Positions 21,828-31,764 of a stretch of DNA of 37,478 nt are shown piece after piece. The position numbers and the translations under genes were made by a program. The stretch comes from a virus. The notes below the pieces were generated by a model that made no database searches, was not told the DNA's origin, and worked only from the letters and a program-made list of their open reading frames with translations. The number at the start of each line of letters is the position of its first letter. Position 1 is the stretch's first letter. Location of the stretch: positions 1-37,478 of the IMG/VR virus record IMGVR_UViG_3300018910_000005, one strand, 5' to 3'.

Positions 21828-21980
21828 TTACTGTAATAAGATGAGATCTTTATCTTCAAAATCATATTCCTCATAACCGATACCATCAAACTCAATACCC
21901 ACTCTTTTATTCTCATAATCTATGTAAGAAACAATGCCTGTCCCCATTTCATCTACAAAAGCCTTTTGATTCAATCTCAA
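21828..21980 (-). CDS. Small SH3-like protein, 50 aa
   Basis: MRLNQKAFVDEMGTGIVSYI, then DYENKRVGIEFDGIGYEEYD: again a barrel-like strand pattern (GTGIVSYIDYENKRVGIEF). TTG 21980 overlaps the TGA of the next gene upstream; a second TTG lies two codons later. It overlaps nothing else. Confidence 0.6.
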   Translation of the reverse strand: MRLNQKAFVDEMGTGIVSYIDYENKRVGIEFDGIGYEEYDFEDKDLILLQ

Positions 21981-22192
21981 TATGTATCACTCACTTTATG
22001 TATTAAATTCAATTCTGATTCTTTGTATCTCCCAATCTCACCGTTGTAATGAAGCACATCATAATCATATTGCCAGCTGTTTACTTTATCAATAATAACA
22101 CCCTTAAGTCCTACAAATGAAGGCATGCCATACTTTGCGTTACTATTAATTTCTACTTCATCGTTCACATTGTAAGTCCAATACTTTGGCAA
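21977..22192 (-). CDS. Small SH3-like protein, 71 aa
   Basis: MPKYWTYNVNDEVEINSNAK, then FVGLKGVIIDKVNSWQYDYD: KOW/SH3-like barrel (VNDEVEI, GLKGVII), the third in a row. TTG 22192 has AAGGGAG 8 bases upstream. SPbeta has a short gene (YorP) of like size in the same place. Tandem mini-barrels suggest shared origin by duplication; function unknown. Confidence 0.7.
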   Translation of the reverse strand: MPKYWTYNVNDEVEINSNAKYGMPSFVGLKGVIIDKVNSWQYDYDVLHYNGEIGRYKESELNLIHKVSDTY

Positions 22193-22196
22193 TCAA

Positions 22197-22916
22197 TCAG
22201 CTCCCTTTTGTAATGATACTTACATCAACATTTCTTCGACCAAAGTCTCTTGCTATTGATTCTGATTGAACAAGGAGATCAATTCGATTCCCTTTAATGT
22301 CGCCTCCTGTATCTATAGCATAAGCCTCAAACGAATTGTTATTATAAGATACCCTCACCAAAGAGTGTAGAGGAATTACAGTTGGATCAACTGCAATCAC
22401 TCTTTTCCCTTTATAATAAATTGTATTTGACACGTCATAGCCTGTTTTGGTTGTCCCTATACAGCCAGTATCGCAAAATGGAACGTAAGCCGTGGCCTCC
22501 ATTTTAATGACTTGATTTTGTTCGTGAGGTCTCCTTTGAGTCTTTTGCTTAACTTTGGCAGTAACTTTTCTCTTGCTGCTTTCTTTTAATTTGCTTTTTA
22601 GTGTATTTTTTTTAACTTCTTCTACTTTTATATGTAAATACTTATCTTGCGCCTTTTCAATAATTTCTTGTCGAGTCTCTAAATGAGGCATCACCTGCCT
22701 TTCAAACTTAACTTCACGAATGAAGTCTGGTTTTTTATAAAATGGCTCTTTTATTGAAACCTTCTTTTGCTGCTGGATATGCTCCTCTATCATCTTGTAG
22801 CCTAATGTTGATCCCACCCCCAATAGAAAGATTACAGAATAGATCTGCAACTCTTTGTATTTATTATATACTTTTAATTTGTTTGAGTCTATCAGTTTTT
22901 TGAAAATTTCCATCAC
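22197..22916 (-). CDS. yorM: 3D-domain cell-wall protein, YorM-like
   Basis: The 239 residues hold a membrane anchor near 27-42 (IYSVIFLLGVGSTLGY), a charged linker, and a C-terminal 3D domain: MEATAYVPFCDTGCIGTTKTG ... VIAVDPTVIPLHSLV ... YAIDTGGDIKGNRIDLLV with the three Asp that name the domain. In YocH/MltA-like proteins this double-psi barrel acts on peptidoglycan. Both start codons GTG 22916 and ATG 22913 have a poor ribosome site after the polymerase stop. An SPBRE lies inside codons 12-22 of the gene, which raises the chance of internal transcription. SPbeta has yorM at this spot. Confidence 0.87.
   Translation of the reverse strand: MMEIFKKLIDSNKLKVYNKYKELQIYSVIFLLGVGSTLGYKMIEEHIQQQKKVSIKEPFYKKPDFIREVKFERQVMPHLETRQEIIEKAQDKYLHIKVEEVKKNTLKSKLKESSKRKVTAKVKQKTQRRPHEQNQVIKMEATAYVPFCDTGCIGTTKTGYDVSNTIYYKGKRVIAVDPTVIPLHSLVRVSYNNNSFEAYAIDTGGDIKGNRIDLLVQSESIARDFGRRNVDVSIITKGS
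22863..22891 (-). promoter_or_regulatory. SPBRE promoter/operator, copy 3, inside yorM
   Basis: TAGACT (22886-22891), 17 bases with CAAATTAAAAG, TATAAT (22863-22868) on the - strand. It sits within yorM coding sequence and would transcribe the rest of yorM and the mini-barrel/kinase genes. The -35 has one mismatch to the other copies. Confidence 0.65.
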
Positions 22917-22923
22917 ATCCGTA

Positions 22924-25900
22924 TTATAATTGCTTTCTTTCTGAGGTTAAGATTAAATTTCCTTCCGCGTCTACGCCCTCGATTTTACATACCGTATACT
23001 GATAGACACTATTCTTATATGTCTTAGGGATAAAATTGTTTCCTCTTCTAAAGCCAGTAAACATTAACAGTGTGCCTCTTGTATACCAGGACTTTTCAAC
23101 AACTTCTTTCTTTCCGTTTATGTTTCGTGAAATTTGTTTATTGTAATGACTGAAGCTCCCAGCCCACTGTTTGACTGTAACAACTCCTGTTGGTGTTAAC
23201 AATGTAATTGTGTGTTTGTTTTTATCTCGATCAAGAGCTGTACCTATAATTCTATGAGTTTCATATTCATAAAGCTCTTTTCCTCTCCACTTGTATGGTC
23301 GACCTTTTATTGGTTCATCGGGCAGTTTATGAAAATCAACGATGCCGTACTTTGAAAAGTTCACATTACTTAACTCATGATCGTGATAATAATAACTAAG
23401 TGAGTCCATCTCCCATTTTCCATATGAACCGTTTGCGTACTTTTCCCATTCTTGTCTAAATAGACAATCATTTAGCTTTTTTAAAGGCTCTTGGGTTCCA
23501 ATCCAATTTTTCAACTTCAGCATTTTTCTGTCGTATTCCTTTTTAAATGCCTTTTCAGATATCACAAGATGACCGTTATGTACATCAACTATACTACTTT
23601 CATCAAAGTGTTCATTATAGAAAGTGGATGCTATATCATCAAGCAGCAATAATTTGTCTTTTGGTGAATCGACCTTTTTAAAAACTCTCTTGCTAATATA
23701 ATCTTTGAAACGAAAGAAGCGTATTTCTAATGCAAAATCCCCTGGAATTAAATCATTTTCAATAAGCATCTTCAAATTGGACATGGTTAGCTTACTTTTA
23801 GGTTCGGAGATTAAAGAAATAAACGATTTCATTAAATCTTTTCTCTCTCCAAATGAATCAAAGCAGCCTCCCTTTATTAATTGAATGACCTGTCCTTTCT
23901 TTATGATACCGCTATAGTACATTCTCTCTAGAAAGTCCTCAAAATCAGTATAAGGTCTATTGCTGATAATTTGATGAACAACCTCGTCGCCGATACCGTT
24001 CATCCCCTTCATGCCAAAAATAATTGAGTTATTTTCAATATCGGCTTTAAAGCCAAATCCGGCCTTGTTGATATCAGGTAAATCAACTTTAATTCCCCGG
24101 CGTCGTATATTCCCTATTGCTGAAGCAACTTTACCGTAATCTGTTTTTTGTGTCTTCTTCTTTTTGTCTGGGTCATCAGATTCTTCTTCATTTTCGACTC
24201 CTCCGCTGTTCACAGTTAGACAGGCTGTATTCCAGTATAAAGGGTTATATCGATAGTTTAAGTTCAATTCCTGTAGAGCGATGATTGAATATGCCAAAGT
24301 ATGAAGTAAACTAAAACTGTAACCAAACTGTCTTTTAAATTGAACATTCCATACATAATTCAAAAGGCTATCTGACGCTCCAATTTCCTTCCCCTTTTTG
24401 AAGAATAATTTCTGAACCTCTTTTAATACGTCCTCTTTTTTCTTAGCTATGGATTTTCTTAAATAGTTTGATTCCTTAATATCGAACCCTGCTATTTCTT
24501 TATCCATTACCATTTGCATGACAACTTCTTGGGTATCAGCAACTCCATAGATGTCTTTTAAATGCTTCTCAACTACCTTTATTGCATCATTACTTAGGCC
24601 GTATTTACGCATTTCCTCGTACCACAATGACAAATTGTTTTTATATTTCACATAAGTGTCTACGGGTTGCTCTTCGCCATCTGACATGAGTCTCATTAAA
24701 GAATTTGTAACAGCAGCTTCAAGCAAATTTTTAGGTTGAACTTTTATTACTGCTTGATGGCCGACCTCCGTTGAAAACTGGAACAAGTCCATTATTTCTC
24801 CATTCCCGGCCATTTCCCATAACCTTGCATCTTCATACTCAAGCACATCAGGATGAATGTATTTGTTATACGTCTCTTTTAAAGAGCCCTGCCAATGAAT
24901 TTCTTCGTTTTCGATCAATTGATCAAGAGTTACACGGATCTTATCTAATGCTTCAATCGTAAGAAGGTCGAATTTTACAGATCCCATTGCTTCGCTATCC
25001 CCCATATTGAATTGGGTGATATAAGCCCCTTTAGGAGTCTTCATCATTGCATTTGACTTTGTATACTTATCATTGAAAATAATTACCCCAGCAGCATGTG
25101 ATGATCGTTTATTGGTTAGCCCTTCGATTTTCAGAGCAGTTTCTTTGAGATTAGGATAGCGCTCAACTTCCCTAATGAATTCTTTAATTGGCTTCCTACC
25201 TGTTTCCACGTCTCCATAAAAACAGTGTTTGAGAGGCCAGTTTGATCCCCTTTCAAATGGAATCATTTCACTCAGAAATTGTGATATGTCATTATCAATT
25301 CCCAATCCCCTGCACGCAGTTTGAAGTGCGGATTTAGAACCTTCAGTTCCAAATGTAGCTATCTGCAACACACGTTTTTCTCCGAATCTGTCTCTAAGTG
25401 CTTTAAGTATCTTTTCCCTTTTTGATCCTTCAGTGTCTATGTCAATATCCGGAAGATCCGGCCTCGATTTATGAATGTGCCTCCAATGCGGCAAGTCGTA
25501 TTGCATTGGATTAATCTGTGTATTATCAAGTAAGTAATTGATTAAGAATCCTGCTGCACTTCCTCTTGCTGCTCCAACTAAGCTGTCTCCCCCACATTCA
25601 TCATCCCAAATAATATTAATGATTTCCCTTACAGTTACATAGTAAGATGCCATTGATTGATTTAGCTTTTGACTGATCTCCCATAACTCACCCAATTCAA
25701 CATTAATTCTGGATAGAATTTTATGAAATTCATCTCTTGTTAGATCGTTTCTTAGCAGTTTATTTTCAAACCCGTCTTCAATAAGCTTTAATAAATATCT
25801 GTCTTGATCATCCTTTGACTCCGACATTTTTCTTATGTATTCATACTTATCGTAGGCTGGTTTAAACAAATGCCTCAATTTAAAGTCTGGCAGTTCCATT

Positions 25901-26853
25901 TTAGGAATAATGGGCTCATGCTCAATCGTATAATCTTCGATCATTTCGCCAATTAAAAGAGTGTTTTGAATTGCTTCTTCAACAATCTCTTTATCGATAT
26001 AGTTCATTCTGTCATGGATCTCATCTACATTCTGCACAAAACAAGCTTCATAAAATGAGTCGACTTCTCTTTCCCCGTCTTTGGCATTCAAGAATGCTTG
26101 GTGTATTGCTCTGTCTTCGGGTCTTAAATAGTGAGCATCAGTGGTTACTATTCTTTTTAAGCCATAGCCATCCGCTATCTGAACCAACTTTTTATTACAA
26201 TAAATCTGCTCCTCACTTAAAGCAGGTTGCAGCTCAATAAAAAATTTGTCTTTCCCAAATACATCAATACACCATGTAATAAACTGATGTATTTTTAATT
26301 TGTATTCTTTAATTAGATCAGTATCTCCATCGTCCTTTTCAACTTCCATGATCTTCTGTAAGTAAATATTCACTTCTGATCCTAGACATGCCGTGGTTGC
26401 AATAATGTGGCCAGGATCTTTCTTGAGAAGATCTTCCACGTCTTTTTTCACTGTAGGTACTCTTTCCATAGTTCCAGTGTAGAAAGAATTTTCCCATGCT
26501 TTAGATGATAAAATTCTTAGCTGTTCATGTCCTTTTTCATCAACAGCCATCATTAAGAAGTGAGGAAATTTTGTTTTACCAGGCTGGTAGTTGTCTCTTA
26601 CTTCTTCTAAAGAATCAACCAGATATGCTTCATTGCCAAGGATAAGCTTAAAATCTTGAGGCATTTCCCCCTCTTTTTTCATGCTTCGGACAGTCTGAAT
26701 TGCTTCCAGATGCGCTGACAGAACTTCATGATCTGTTATAGCTAGTCCTTTATAATTCATTTCTAACGCTGTTTCAAGCAACCCTTTTACTGAATTGGTG
26801 GAATCCAGCAGCCTGATGTTGCTTTTACACGTATGACAATGACATCCAATCAC
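22924..26853 (-). CDS. yorL: DNA polymerase III alpha subunit (DnaE-type) of the phage
   Basis: A 1309-residue replicative polymerase. The N-terminal PHP domain begins GCHCHTCKSNIRLLDS (H-x-H) with TDH near residue 42. The palm has DSLVGAARGSAAGF near 425 and the catalytic PDLPDIDID near 466; a third Asp is in SVKFDLLTIEALDKI. The fingers/thumb part contains FKRQFGYSFSLLHTLAYS. A helix-hairpin-helix-like segment is MNGIGDEVVHQI, and the tail holds an OB-like part. It copies the phage genome independently of host PolC. Start GTG 26853 (GGAGG, 7 bases) is preferred to ATG 26868. SPbeta has this gene as yorL, in the order seen here. Confidence 0.95.
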   Translation of the reverse strand: MIGCHCHTCKSNIRLLDSTNSVKGLLETALEMNYKGLAITDHEVLSAHLEAIQTVRSMKKEGEMPQDFKLILGNEAYLVDSLEEVRDNYQPGKTKFPHFLMMAVDEKGHEQLRILSSKAWENSFYTGTMERVPTVKKDVEDLLKKDPGHIIATTACLGSEVNIYLQKIMEVEKDDGDTDLIKEYKLKIHQFITWCIDVFGKDKFFIELQPALSEEQIYCNKKLVQIADGYGLKRIVTTDAHYLRPEDRAIHQAFLNAKDGEREVDSFYEACFVQNVDEIHDRMNYIDKEIVEEAIQNTLLIGEMIEDYTIEHEPIIPKMELPDFKLRHLFKPAYDKYEYIRKMSESKDDQDRYLLKLIEDGFENKLLRNDLTRDEFHKILSRINVELGELWEISQKLNQSMASYYVTVREIINIIWDDECGGDSLVGAARGSAAGFLINYLLDNTQINPMQYDLPHWRHIHKSRPDLPDIDIDTEGSKREKILKALRDRFGEKRVLQIATFGTEGSKSALQTACRGLGIDNDISQFLSEMIPFERGSNWPLKHCFYGDVETGRKPIKEFIREVERYPNLKETALKIEGLTNKRSSHAAGVIIFNDKYTKSNAMMKTPKGAYITQFNMGDSEAMGSVKFDLLTIEALDKIRVTLDQLIENEEIHWQGSLKETYNKYIHPDVLEYEDARLWEMAGNGEIMDLFQFSTEVGHQAVIKVQPKNLLEAAVTNSLMRLMSDGEEQPVDTYVKYKNNLSLWYEEMRKYGLSNDAIKVVEKHLKDIYGVADTQEVVMQMVMDKEIAGFDIKESNYLRKSIAKKKEDVLKEVQKLFFKKGKEIGASDSLLNYVWNVQFKRQFGYSFSLLHTLAYSIIALQELNLNYRYNPLYWNTACLTVNSGGVENEEESDDPDKKKKTQKTDYGKVASAIGNIRRRGIKVDLPDINKAGFGFKADIENNSIIFGMKGMNGIGDEVVHQIISNRPYTDFEDFLERMYYSGIIKKGQVIQLIKGGCFDSFGERKDLMKSFISLISEPKSKLTMSNLKMLIENDLIPGDFALEIRFFRFKDYISKRVFKKVDSPKDKLLLLDDIASTFYNEHFDESSIVDVHNGHLVISEKAFKKEYDRKMLKLKNWIGTQEPLKKLNDCLFRQEWEKYANGSYGKWEMDSLSYYYHDHELSNVNFSKYGIVDFHKLPDEPIKGRPYKWRGKELYEYETHRIIGTALDRDKNKHTITLLTPTGVVTVKQWAGSFSHYNKQISRNINGKKEVVEKSWYTRGTLLMFTGFRRGNNFIPKTYKNSVYQYTVCKIEGVDAEGNLILTSERKQL

Positions 26854-26868
26854 AGCATTCCCTCCCAT

Positions 26869-28590
26869 TTAAAAAACAAGCACTTTTTTCTTTGCTTTCA
26901 CCACCTCCATCTCTTCGATTTCGATTTGAGGTGTTTCTTTACCCTTGTATTCATTTACTTTAGCTTTTCCGATTACAGTAAGTACCAATCGATCTCCTCT
27001 ATTGATGAGAGATTCATAGAATTCCTCATCACTTTTAAATTTCATGTATTCAATTCCGCCAACCTTGAACTTTACAGTATTCTTTGTTTTTTTCCCAATA
27101 TGACTGATATCTTCTTTGTTTATTTCAATATCAGTAATAGCGAGCAACGGTTCCTCTACTTTGTATCCCCAATAGTCTTGGTAACTATTGATTAGCTTAA
27201 TAAATCGTTCAGTGAGGTTGTCCGCAGCAATCTCAAAATCAACCTCATACTCATTTTGATTAATCACAATATCTTTCAATTTGTGATTAAGAATATCATT
27301 GACCTGAATTAAATTTTCTGGTGTTATCCTAAATCCAAATGCTTCAGCATGTCCCTCAACATACTCGAATTTACCTGTTTCCTCTAAGAGTCGTTTGAAA
27401 TTTTTAACTGTCCCTTTGTCGTATCCCCTTCCTGATCCCCCTAGAGTTCCATCTTCAAGTTCTCTAGCCAATAAAACTGGTCTTTTGTATTCACCTGCTA
27501 ACTGATTCGCAACAAGCCCTGTTAAGTTCTTGTTTAAGATACCTTCAACATAAACTATTAAAACCTTATTTTTTAACAGTCCTTTTTCTTCAATCCGCTC
27601 CTCAATTTCCGATACCGCACTGTCAACCAATTTCTTTTGGCGCTGTTTAATATTCCCCAGTATCCTCGCTGTATCCCAATGAATCGATACCAGTTCCGCC
27701 TCATCTTTTCCGCGTTTTTTGTAATATATCTCTTCATTAGATTCGAGCAGCGATCTCATCATCTGAGCTTTCTCTTCTTGGGAGCCTATTCGAATGGCTG
27801 CATTAATTAACGGGTTGATATAGAACTGTGTGTTCTGTATGTTCTTTTTTCCTTTGGTTGAGTACGCTTGTTTTATAAAGAGCTCTTTAATCAAAGGATT
27901 CCTTAGCCTTTTAAGACCTTGATTCATATAGTATCGCGTTTCTGGCTCCCTTGAATCTGCCGAATCCGCAATGTTCCCGACAGACACAAGGTCTATAAAT
28001 CGTTTTGCATCATTTTTCCCGAGTTTATCATCTAATGCTTGGCAGAGCTTATATGCCATACCAGCGCCAGTCAAAGCTTTATTTTTATACTTCGGTGAGA
28101 GCTGATTATTTACCACAATTGCATTTTTTGACTCCTCATCACATTCGTGGTGATCAATTACTATTACATCGATCCCTTTTTGTCTAAGCACGAGATGTTC
28201 TTTAAATTGATTAGAGCCTGCATCGGGGATTAAGACAAGTTCAATGCCTTCAGGTATAGTTTCTAAAATTATCCCGTGCTGCTTCCCTTCATGCATTCTC
28301 CATTCAATATTGGCTTCAGGGAACACTCTCTTTATGTAGTTAATAATAATAGAGCTTGAAGTAACTCCATCAACGTCACTATCTACCTGAATAAAAATTC
28401 TAGCCTTTTTTCTGAGATGCTTTATTAAACATTCTGCTGCTTCATCAATATTAATTAGGTTAGAATAATGATTTACTGCGTCCTCAGATAAACTTAAAAA
28501 GCCTTCAATGTCTTCAACTCCTCTGTTCTTAAGTATGGTTTTTAGAGGAGAAAAAACAAAATCATTATTGCCAATTAATTTATATTTCAA
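26869..28590 (-). CDS. yorK: RecJ-like single-strand DNA exonuclease (DHH family)
   Basis: In 573 residues the DHH motifs appear in order: QVDSDVDGVTSS (I), LIPDAGSNQ (II), IVIDHHECD (III, DHH), VGNIADSADS (IV), and DHHA1 GGSGRGYDKG, then an OB-like C-terminus (ISHIGKKTKNTVKFKVGG). RecJ degrades 5' single strands with Mn/Mg; in the phage it trims ends in recombination and replication. TTG 28590 has GAGAAGG about 10 bases upstream. Placed between primase and polymerase as in SPbeta. Confidence 0.93.
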   Translation of the reverse strand: MKYKLIGNNDFVFSPLKTILKNRGVEDIEGFLSLSEDAVNHYSNLINIDEAAECLIKHLRKKARIFIQVDSDVDGVTSSSIIINYIKRVFPEANIEWRMHEGKQHGIILETIPEGIELVLIPDAGSNQFKEHLVLRQKGIDVIVIDHHECDEESKNAIVVNNQLSPKYKNKALTGAGMAYKLCQALDDKLGKNDAKRFIDLVSVGNIADSADSREPETRYYMNQGLKRLRNPLIKELFIKQAYSTKGKKNIQNTQFYINPLINAAIRIGSQEEKAQMMRSLLESNEEIYYKKRGKDEAELVSIHWDTARILGNIKQRQKKLVDSAVSEIEERIEEKGLLKNKVLIVYVEGILNKNLTGLVANQLAGEYKRPVLLARELEDGTLGGSGRGYDKGTVKNFKRLLEETGKFEYVEGHAEAFGFRITPENLIQVNDILNHKLKDIVINQNEYEVDFEIAADNLTERFIKLINSYQDYWGYKVEEPLLAITDIEINKEDISHIGKKTKNTVKFKVGGIEYMKFKSDEEFYESLINRGDRLVLTVIGKAKVNEYKGKETPQIEIEEMEVVKAKKKVLVF

Positions 28591-28593
28591 AAA

Positions 28594-29727
28594 CTATTCA
28601 CCTTCTCTTGTTCCAATTTCAATTTTATTACTCATCAACTCCTCAAGAACTTCCTTTCCTTTGTCAGCTGGGCTGTCTTTATAGTCAAGCAACCCTTTTG
28701 TATCCCAGAGAACATATACACGCATAAATGGCGTAAATTTAGCTGCCAATTTCAAAATTTTTTCTTCATAGTTTTTTAGATTTTCTTTGTACTTATCGTT
28801 GCTTTCTCCTTCCTTAATCCCCCTAAATTTATCTAAGGCAATAAACACTTCGTCAACATCTAACGAAAGAAGAATGTCTCTATGGAAGTTCGAAATATTG
28901 TTTGAACAAACAGCGCAGGTAAAATTCAAATCCCCATAGAAATCTTGACATTTTAAAACTGATTTTTCCGATTCGAAAATCATTGCTTTTTTCAAGCGTT
29001 TAACTGCTTTTTGTGTTTTATGTAATCCATACAGGTTCATCACTGTTTGATGATTGTACATCGTATTCCCAACGGTTAACGGCATATATTTTCGTCCATT
29101 GTCTATGTCTTCTTGGATCATTGAGCGTCTTCTTATGCCGATTAGCCTTCCATCGATATCTCTATGAGGAATTACAATTCCTTCCTCTCGATTTCGAAAA
29201 TAGTACCCGATTTCGAAATCTGTAATAGTTTCATGGCTAATCCCTTCATTAAGCCAGGCTTCATGGGGATATTTCATAAAAACATCCAGGACAGTTTCAC
29301 TGTATGCTGACAGCCTTGTTTCAATTTTCTTTCGTTTTTTGAACTTGGAAATCCAATCCCAATCGTCAACAATATGTTCATTTTTGGCTGAAGAAGTAAA
29401 GCCCAGTCCAAAAGTTTTGCCTGACACATTAACCACAAATTCAATCGCTTGTATAAATGTGAAAGAAATCCCTTGCTGCTTTTTAGCCCTGATTACCAGC
29501 TCATAAATATCAAAAGTGTCCCCACATTCTGTATAACAGTGGAACTGCTGTTTTTCATGGTAGTAATAAAGCTTAAAACTCCCCTTTGTTTTATTGTGGC
29601 AGACTGTTCTGTAGATTGGATTTCCGCTGTTATCTATTTTATATGTCTCACTGCCAAGTTCTTGCAAAATCTTATGTATGTCTTTAATTGATAAACTTTC
29701 TTTTAATTTATCTTTGTCATATCTCAA
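28594..29727 (-). CDS. yorJ: DNA primase (DnaG-type)
   Basis: 377 residues: an N-terminal CHC2-type zinc region (VCHNKTKGSFKLYYY ... CYTECGDTFD), a TOPRIM part with KAMIFESEKSVLKCQD (Glu) and VDEVFIALDK (Asp), and SPADKGKEVLEELM at the end. It makes RNA primers for the phage polymerase. Shorter than host DnaG (about 600), lacking a helicase-binding tail. TTG 29727 has GGGGTG upstream. The AATTAAAAG core at 29700 lies in its first codons. Confidence 0.88.
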   Translation of the reverse strand: MRYDKDKLKESLSIKDIHKILQELGSETYKIDNSGNPIYRTVCHNKTKGSFKLYYYHEKQQFHCYTECGDTFDIYELVIRAKKQQGISFTFIQAIEFVVNVSGKTFGLGFTSSAKNEHIVDDWDWISKFKKRKKIETRLSAYSETVLDVFMKYPHEAWLNEGISHETITDFEIGYYFRNREEGIVIPHRDIDGRLIGIRRRSMIQEDIDNGRKYMPLTVGNTMYNHQTVMNLYGLHKTQKAVKRLKKAMIFESEKSVLKCQDFYGDLNFTCAVCSNNISNFHRDILLSLDVDEVFIALDKFRGIKEGESNDKYKENLKNYEEKILKLAAKFTPFMRVYVLWDTKGLLDYKDSPADKGKEVLEELMSNKIEIGTREGE

Positions 29728-29743
29728 AGGGCTTTACACCCCA

Positions 29744-31258
29744 CTACCCTGCTTTTATAATTAATTTCTCGATTTGGATTAATTTATTGTCCACATCTGT
29801 GACAAAGCAATCTTTTATTCTCATGGTACCCATATTAATATGTGAAAAGACTTTGACTTTATCGTGTTCATTCCCTCTGTTTTTAAACACATGAGTAACG
29901 AAGTTAGGCTCCGGATAGAAGCCAGATTCTAAGATGGCGCCAATAGCATCTTTTTCTTTCTTACTTAATGGCAAAACAATCATTGCAGCATCAGTTTTAT
30001 CGGCAATCGCTTTACTCCCTCTTAAATATGTAGCATCAATTTGAAGCCCTCTTAGCCATGCATCTTTCCAATCACCATTTAACTGTGTTGCGCTCATCAT
30101 ATAGATGTCGTACTTGTTACAAAGTCCCTTAAGCTTATCCGACATAAGCAATAATATTTGATCTTCTCTTAAATTAACCCCGCTTTTCTTACTCATTTCA
30201 GCAAAAATCGTTACAGAGGAATGAATATAATCAAAATAAACGTATTCGACTTCATTTCTGATTACGTTTTTTTCAATTGTTCTCTCTATCTCTTTAATAT
30301 TGAAATCTGGTAAATGCTCAAACCAAATAGGCGACTCTTTTAACACCTTGGCAGCTTTTTTCACACGCGTTTTTTCATCTTCTGTTGTGGTGTTTCTGAG
30401 TATTTTTTTTTCTTCAACTTCACTAATATATGCCAAAGCTAAACTTTGCAGTTCTTCAGAAATCATTTCAGTAGAAATAACTACCGACTTTTCTTGAAAA
30501 TCGTTTTTAACCCATTTATTCTGCTTTAGATCATATAATTCAGTTGCACTTAGCCTGCAAGCATCAGCTACCATATTACGGGTTTTTCCTCCACCAGTCA
30601 TACTTGACCTTAAATAAAATTTCTTTTTCCTAGAACCGCGAAAAATAGATGTTAACATCTCACTGTTCATAGGAACTCCAATGTCCGGTGAATCTTCAAG
30701 TCGTTTGAGTAGCTCGTCTACTCCCTCTCCACCTTGAATTCCAATGCTTTCAGGGTTTGTGCTAAACTTCTCTTTAATATCAACAATTTTCATTTCATAA
30801 AAGGAAAGAATGTCTTCGATAGATGTTTTGTCGAATTTCTCTTTCATGACTTCTTGTTCTTTGGGATCAATTATGGACTCATCGTATATTTCATCAATAT
30901 TAAAGCCTAAGCCGACCATCTCTCTCAAAAGGCTAAATTTTTTCAGCCTTGTGTAATAATAATCAAAGTTTTCGACTACAGCTAACTTTTGGATTTGCTC
31001 GACATACTCATGTCCGCTGTTTTCATTGAAAATTTTGTATTGTATATCGAAATCTCTAAGATAGCCATCAATTTCAATTTCATTAATGACTTCTGTTCCC
31101 TGGTGAAATAAGTTATACATCGCAAAAAAAAGAATTGAATGAAAGCGTTCAGGGAAATCGTTTGCTGTAATTTGATATTTGTTGCTGTCTGATAAAAGAG
31201 AAGGCTCCTTTAATATACTGCCTAACACTTGAATAATTGCTTTCTTATCTTGTAGCAA
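29744..31258 (-). CDS. yorI: DnaB-like replicative helicase
   Basis: 504 residues. N-terminal helical DnaB_N-like domain (AIIQVLGSILKEPSLLSD), then a RecA-type motor with Walker A SSMTGGGKTRNM near 212 and Walker B YVYFDYIHSS near 325. QLNGDWKDAWLRGL ... YLRGSKAIADKTDAAMIVL matches the DnaB C-terminal Q/H-loop and arginine-finger regions. It unwinds DNA at the phage fork with the primase and polymerase downstream. TTG 31258 has AAGGGGAG close upstream. Confidence 0.92.
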   Translation of the reverse strand: MLQDKKAIIQVLGSILKEPSLLSDSNKYQITANDFPERFHSILFFAMYNLFHQGTEVINEIEIDGYLRDFDIQYKIFNENSGHEYVEQIQKLAVVENFDYYYTRLKKFSLLREMVGLGFNIDEIYDESIIDPKEQEVMKEKFDKTSIEDILSFYEMKIVDIKEKFSTNPESIGIQGGEGVDELLKRLEDSPDIGVPMNSEMLTSIFRGSRKKKFYLRSSMTGGGKTRNMVADACRLSATELYDLKQNKWVKNDFQEKSVVISTEMISEELQSLALAYISEVEEKKILRNTTTEDEKTRVKKAAKVLKESPIWFEHLPDFNIKEIERTIEKNVIRNEVEYVYFDYIHSSVTIFAEMSKKSGVNLREDQILLLMSDKLKGLCNKYDIYMMSATQLNGDWKDAWLRGLQIDATYLRGSKAIADKTDAAMIVLPLSKKEKDAIGAILESGFYPEPNFVTHVFKNRGNEHDKVKVFSHINMGTMRIKDCFVTDVDNKLIQIEKLIIKAG

Positions 31259-31272
31259 TTGAACTCCCCTTT

Positions 31273-31743
31273 CTACAAAGTGGATATATCAACAATCTTT
31301 ATATTTTTTCTATTTTGTTTTTTTATAACAACAATTCTTTCTTTTGGTTTATGTTTTTTTGCTTTTTCAACTGATTCTTCAATCGCCTTTTTCTGAAGAT
31401 AGTCCGCTTTTGCTTCTTCATAAATGAATGGAACTATTCCTAATCCATCTCCTTCACGGACAGGATTCCCCAGTGTTTCATGAAAGTACCTTAAAGCTAA
31501 TTCTATACCTTTTAATTTGTATTTGTATTCTTCCTGGAATTCTTTAATTTGCTTTAACATCATTCCAGTTGGTGCATCAATCTTATACAGTTCACATATG
31601 TATTTAATTAACTCTTTCCGGTGTTCTGCTTCCATCTTCCAGGTATCAAAACAATGCTGGTGATAATATCTTTTTTTATAAGGGATTGCATCATCTTTGT
31701 CTAAATAAGTTTCGCAGTATGGACATTTAACTCGACGTGCCAT
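31273..31743 (-). CDS. Zinc-finger helical protein next to the helicase, 156 aa
   Basis: Begins MARRVKCPYCETYLDKDDAI; CPYC with H-C (HQHCF) at about residue 30 makes a zinc site, and the rest is helical and basic (KKHKPKERIVVIKKQNRKNI). It sits immediately before the helicase and corresponds in place to yorH of SPbeta. A helicase loader or DNA-binding accessory is plausible by position only. ATG 31743 has AAAGAGGTG upstream. Confidence 0.75.
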   Translation of the reverse strand: MARRVKCPYCETYLDKDDAIPYKKRYYHQHCFDTWKMEAEHRKELIKYICELYKIDAPTGMMLKQIKEFQEEYKYKLKGIELALRYFHETLGNPVREGDGLGIVPFIYEEAKADYLQKKAIEESVEKAKKHKPKERIVVIKKQNRKNIKIVDISTL

Positions 31744-31764
31744 ATACCCACCTCTTTAAAATAA

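Noticed and set aside
31509-31523. SPBRE-like core CTTTTAATTTGTATT inside the zinc-finger gene (also 21182, 29700)
   Set aside because: Only the AATTAAAAG core is present inside coding DNA, without -10/-35 hexamers; could be chance in AT-rich codons.
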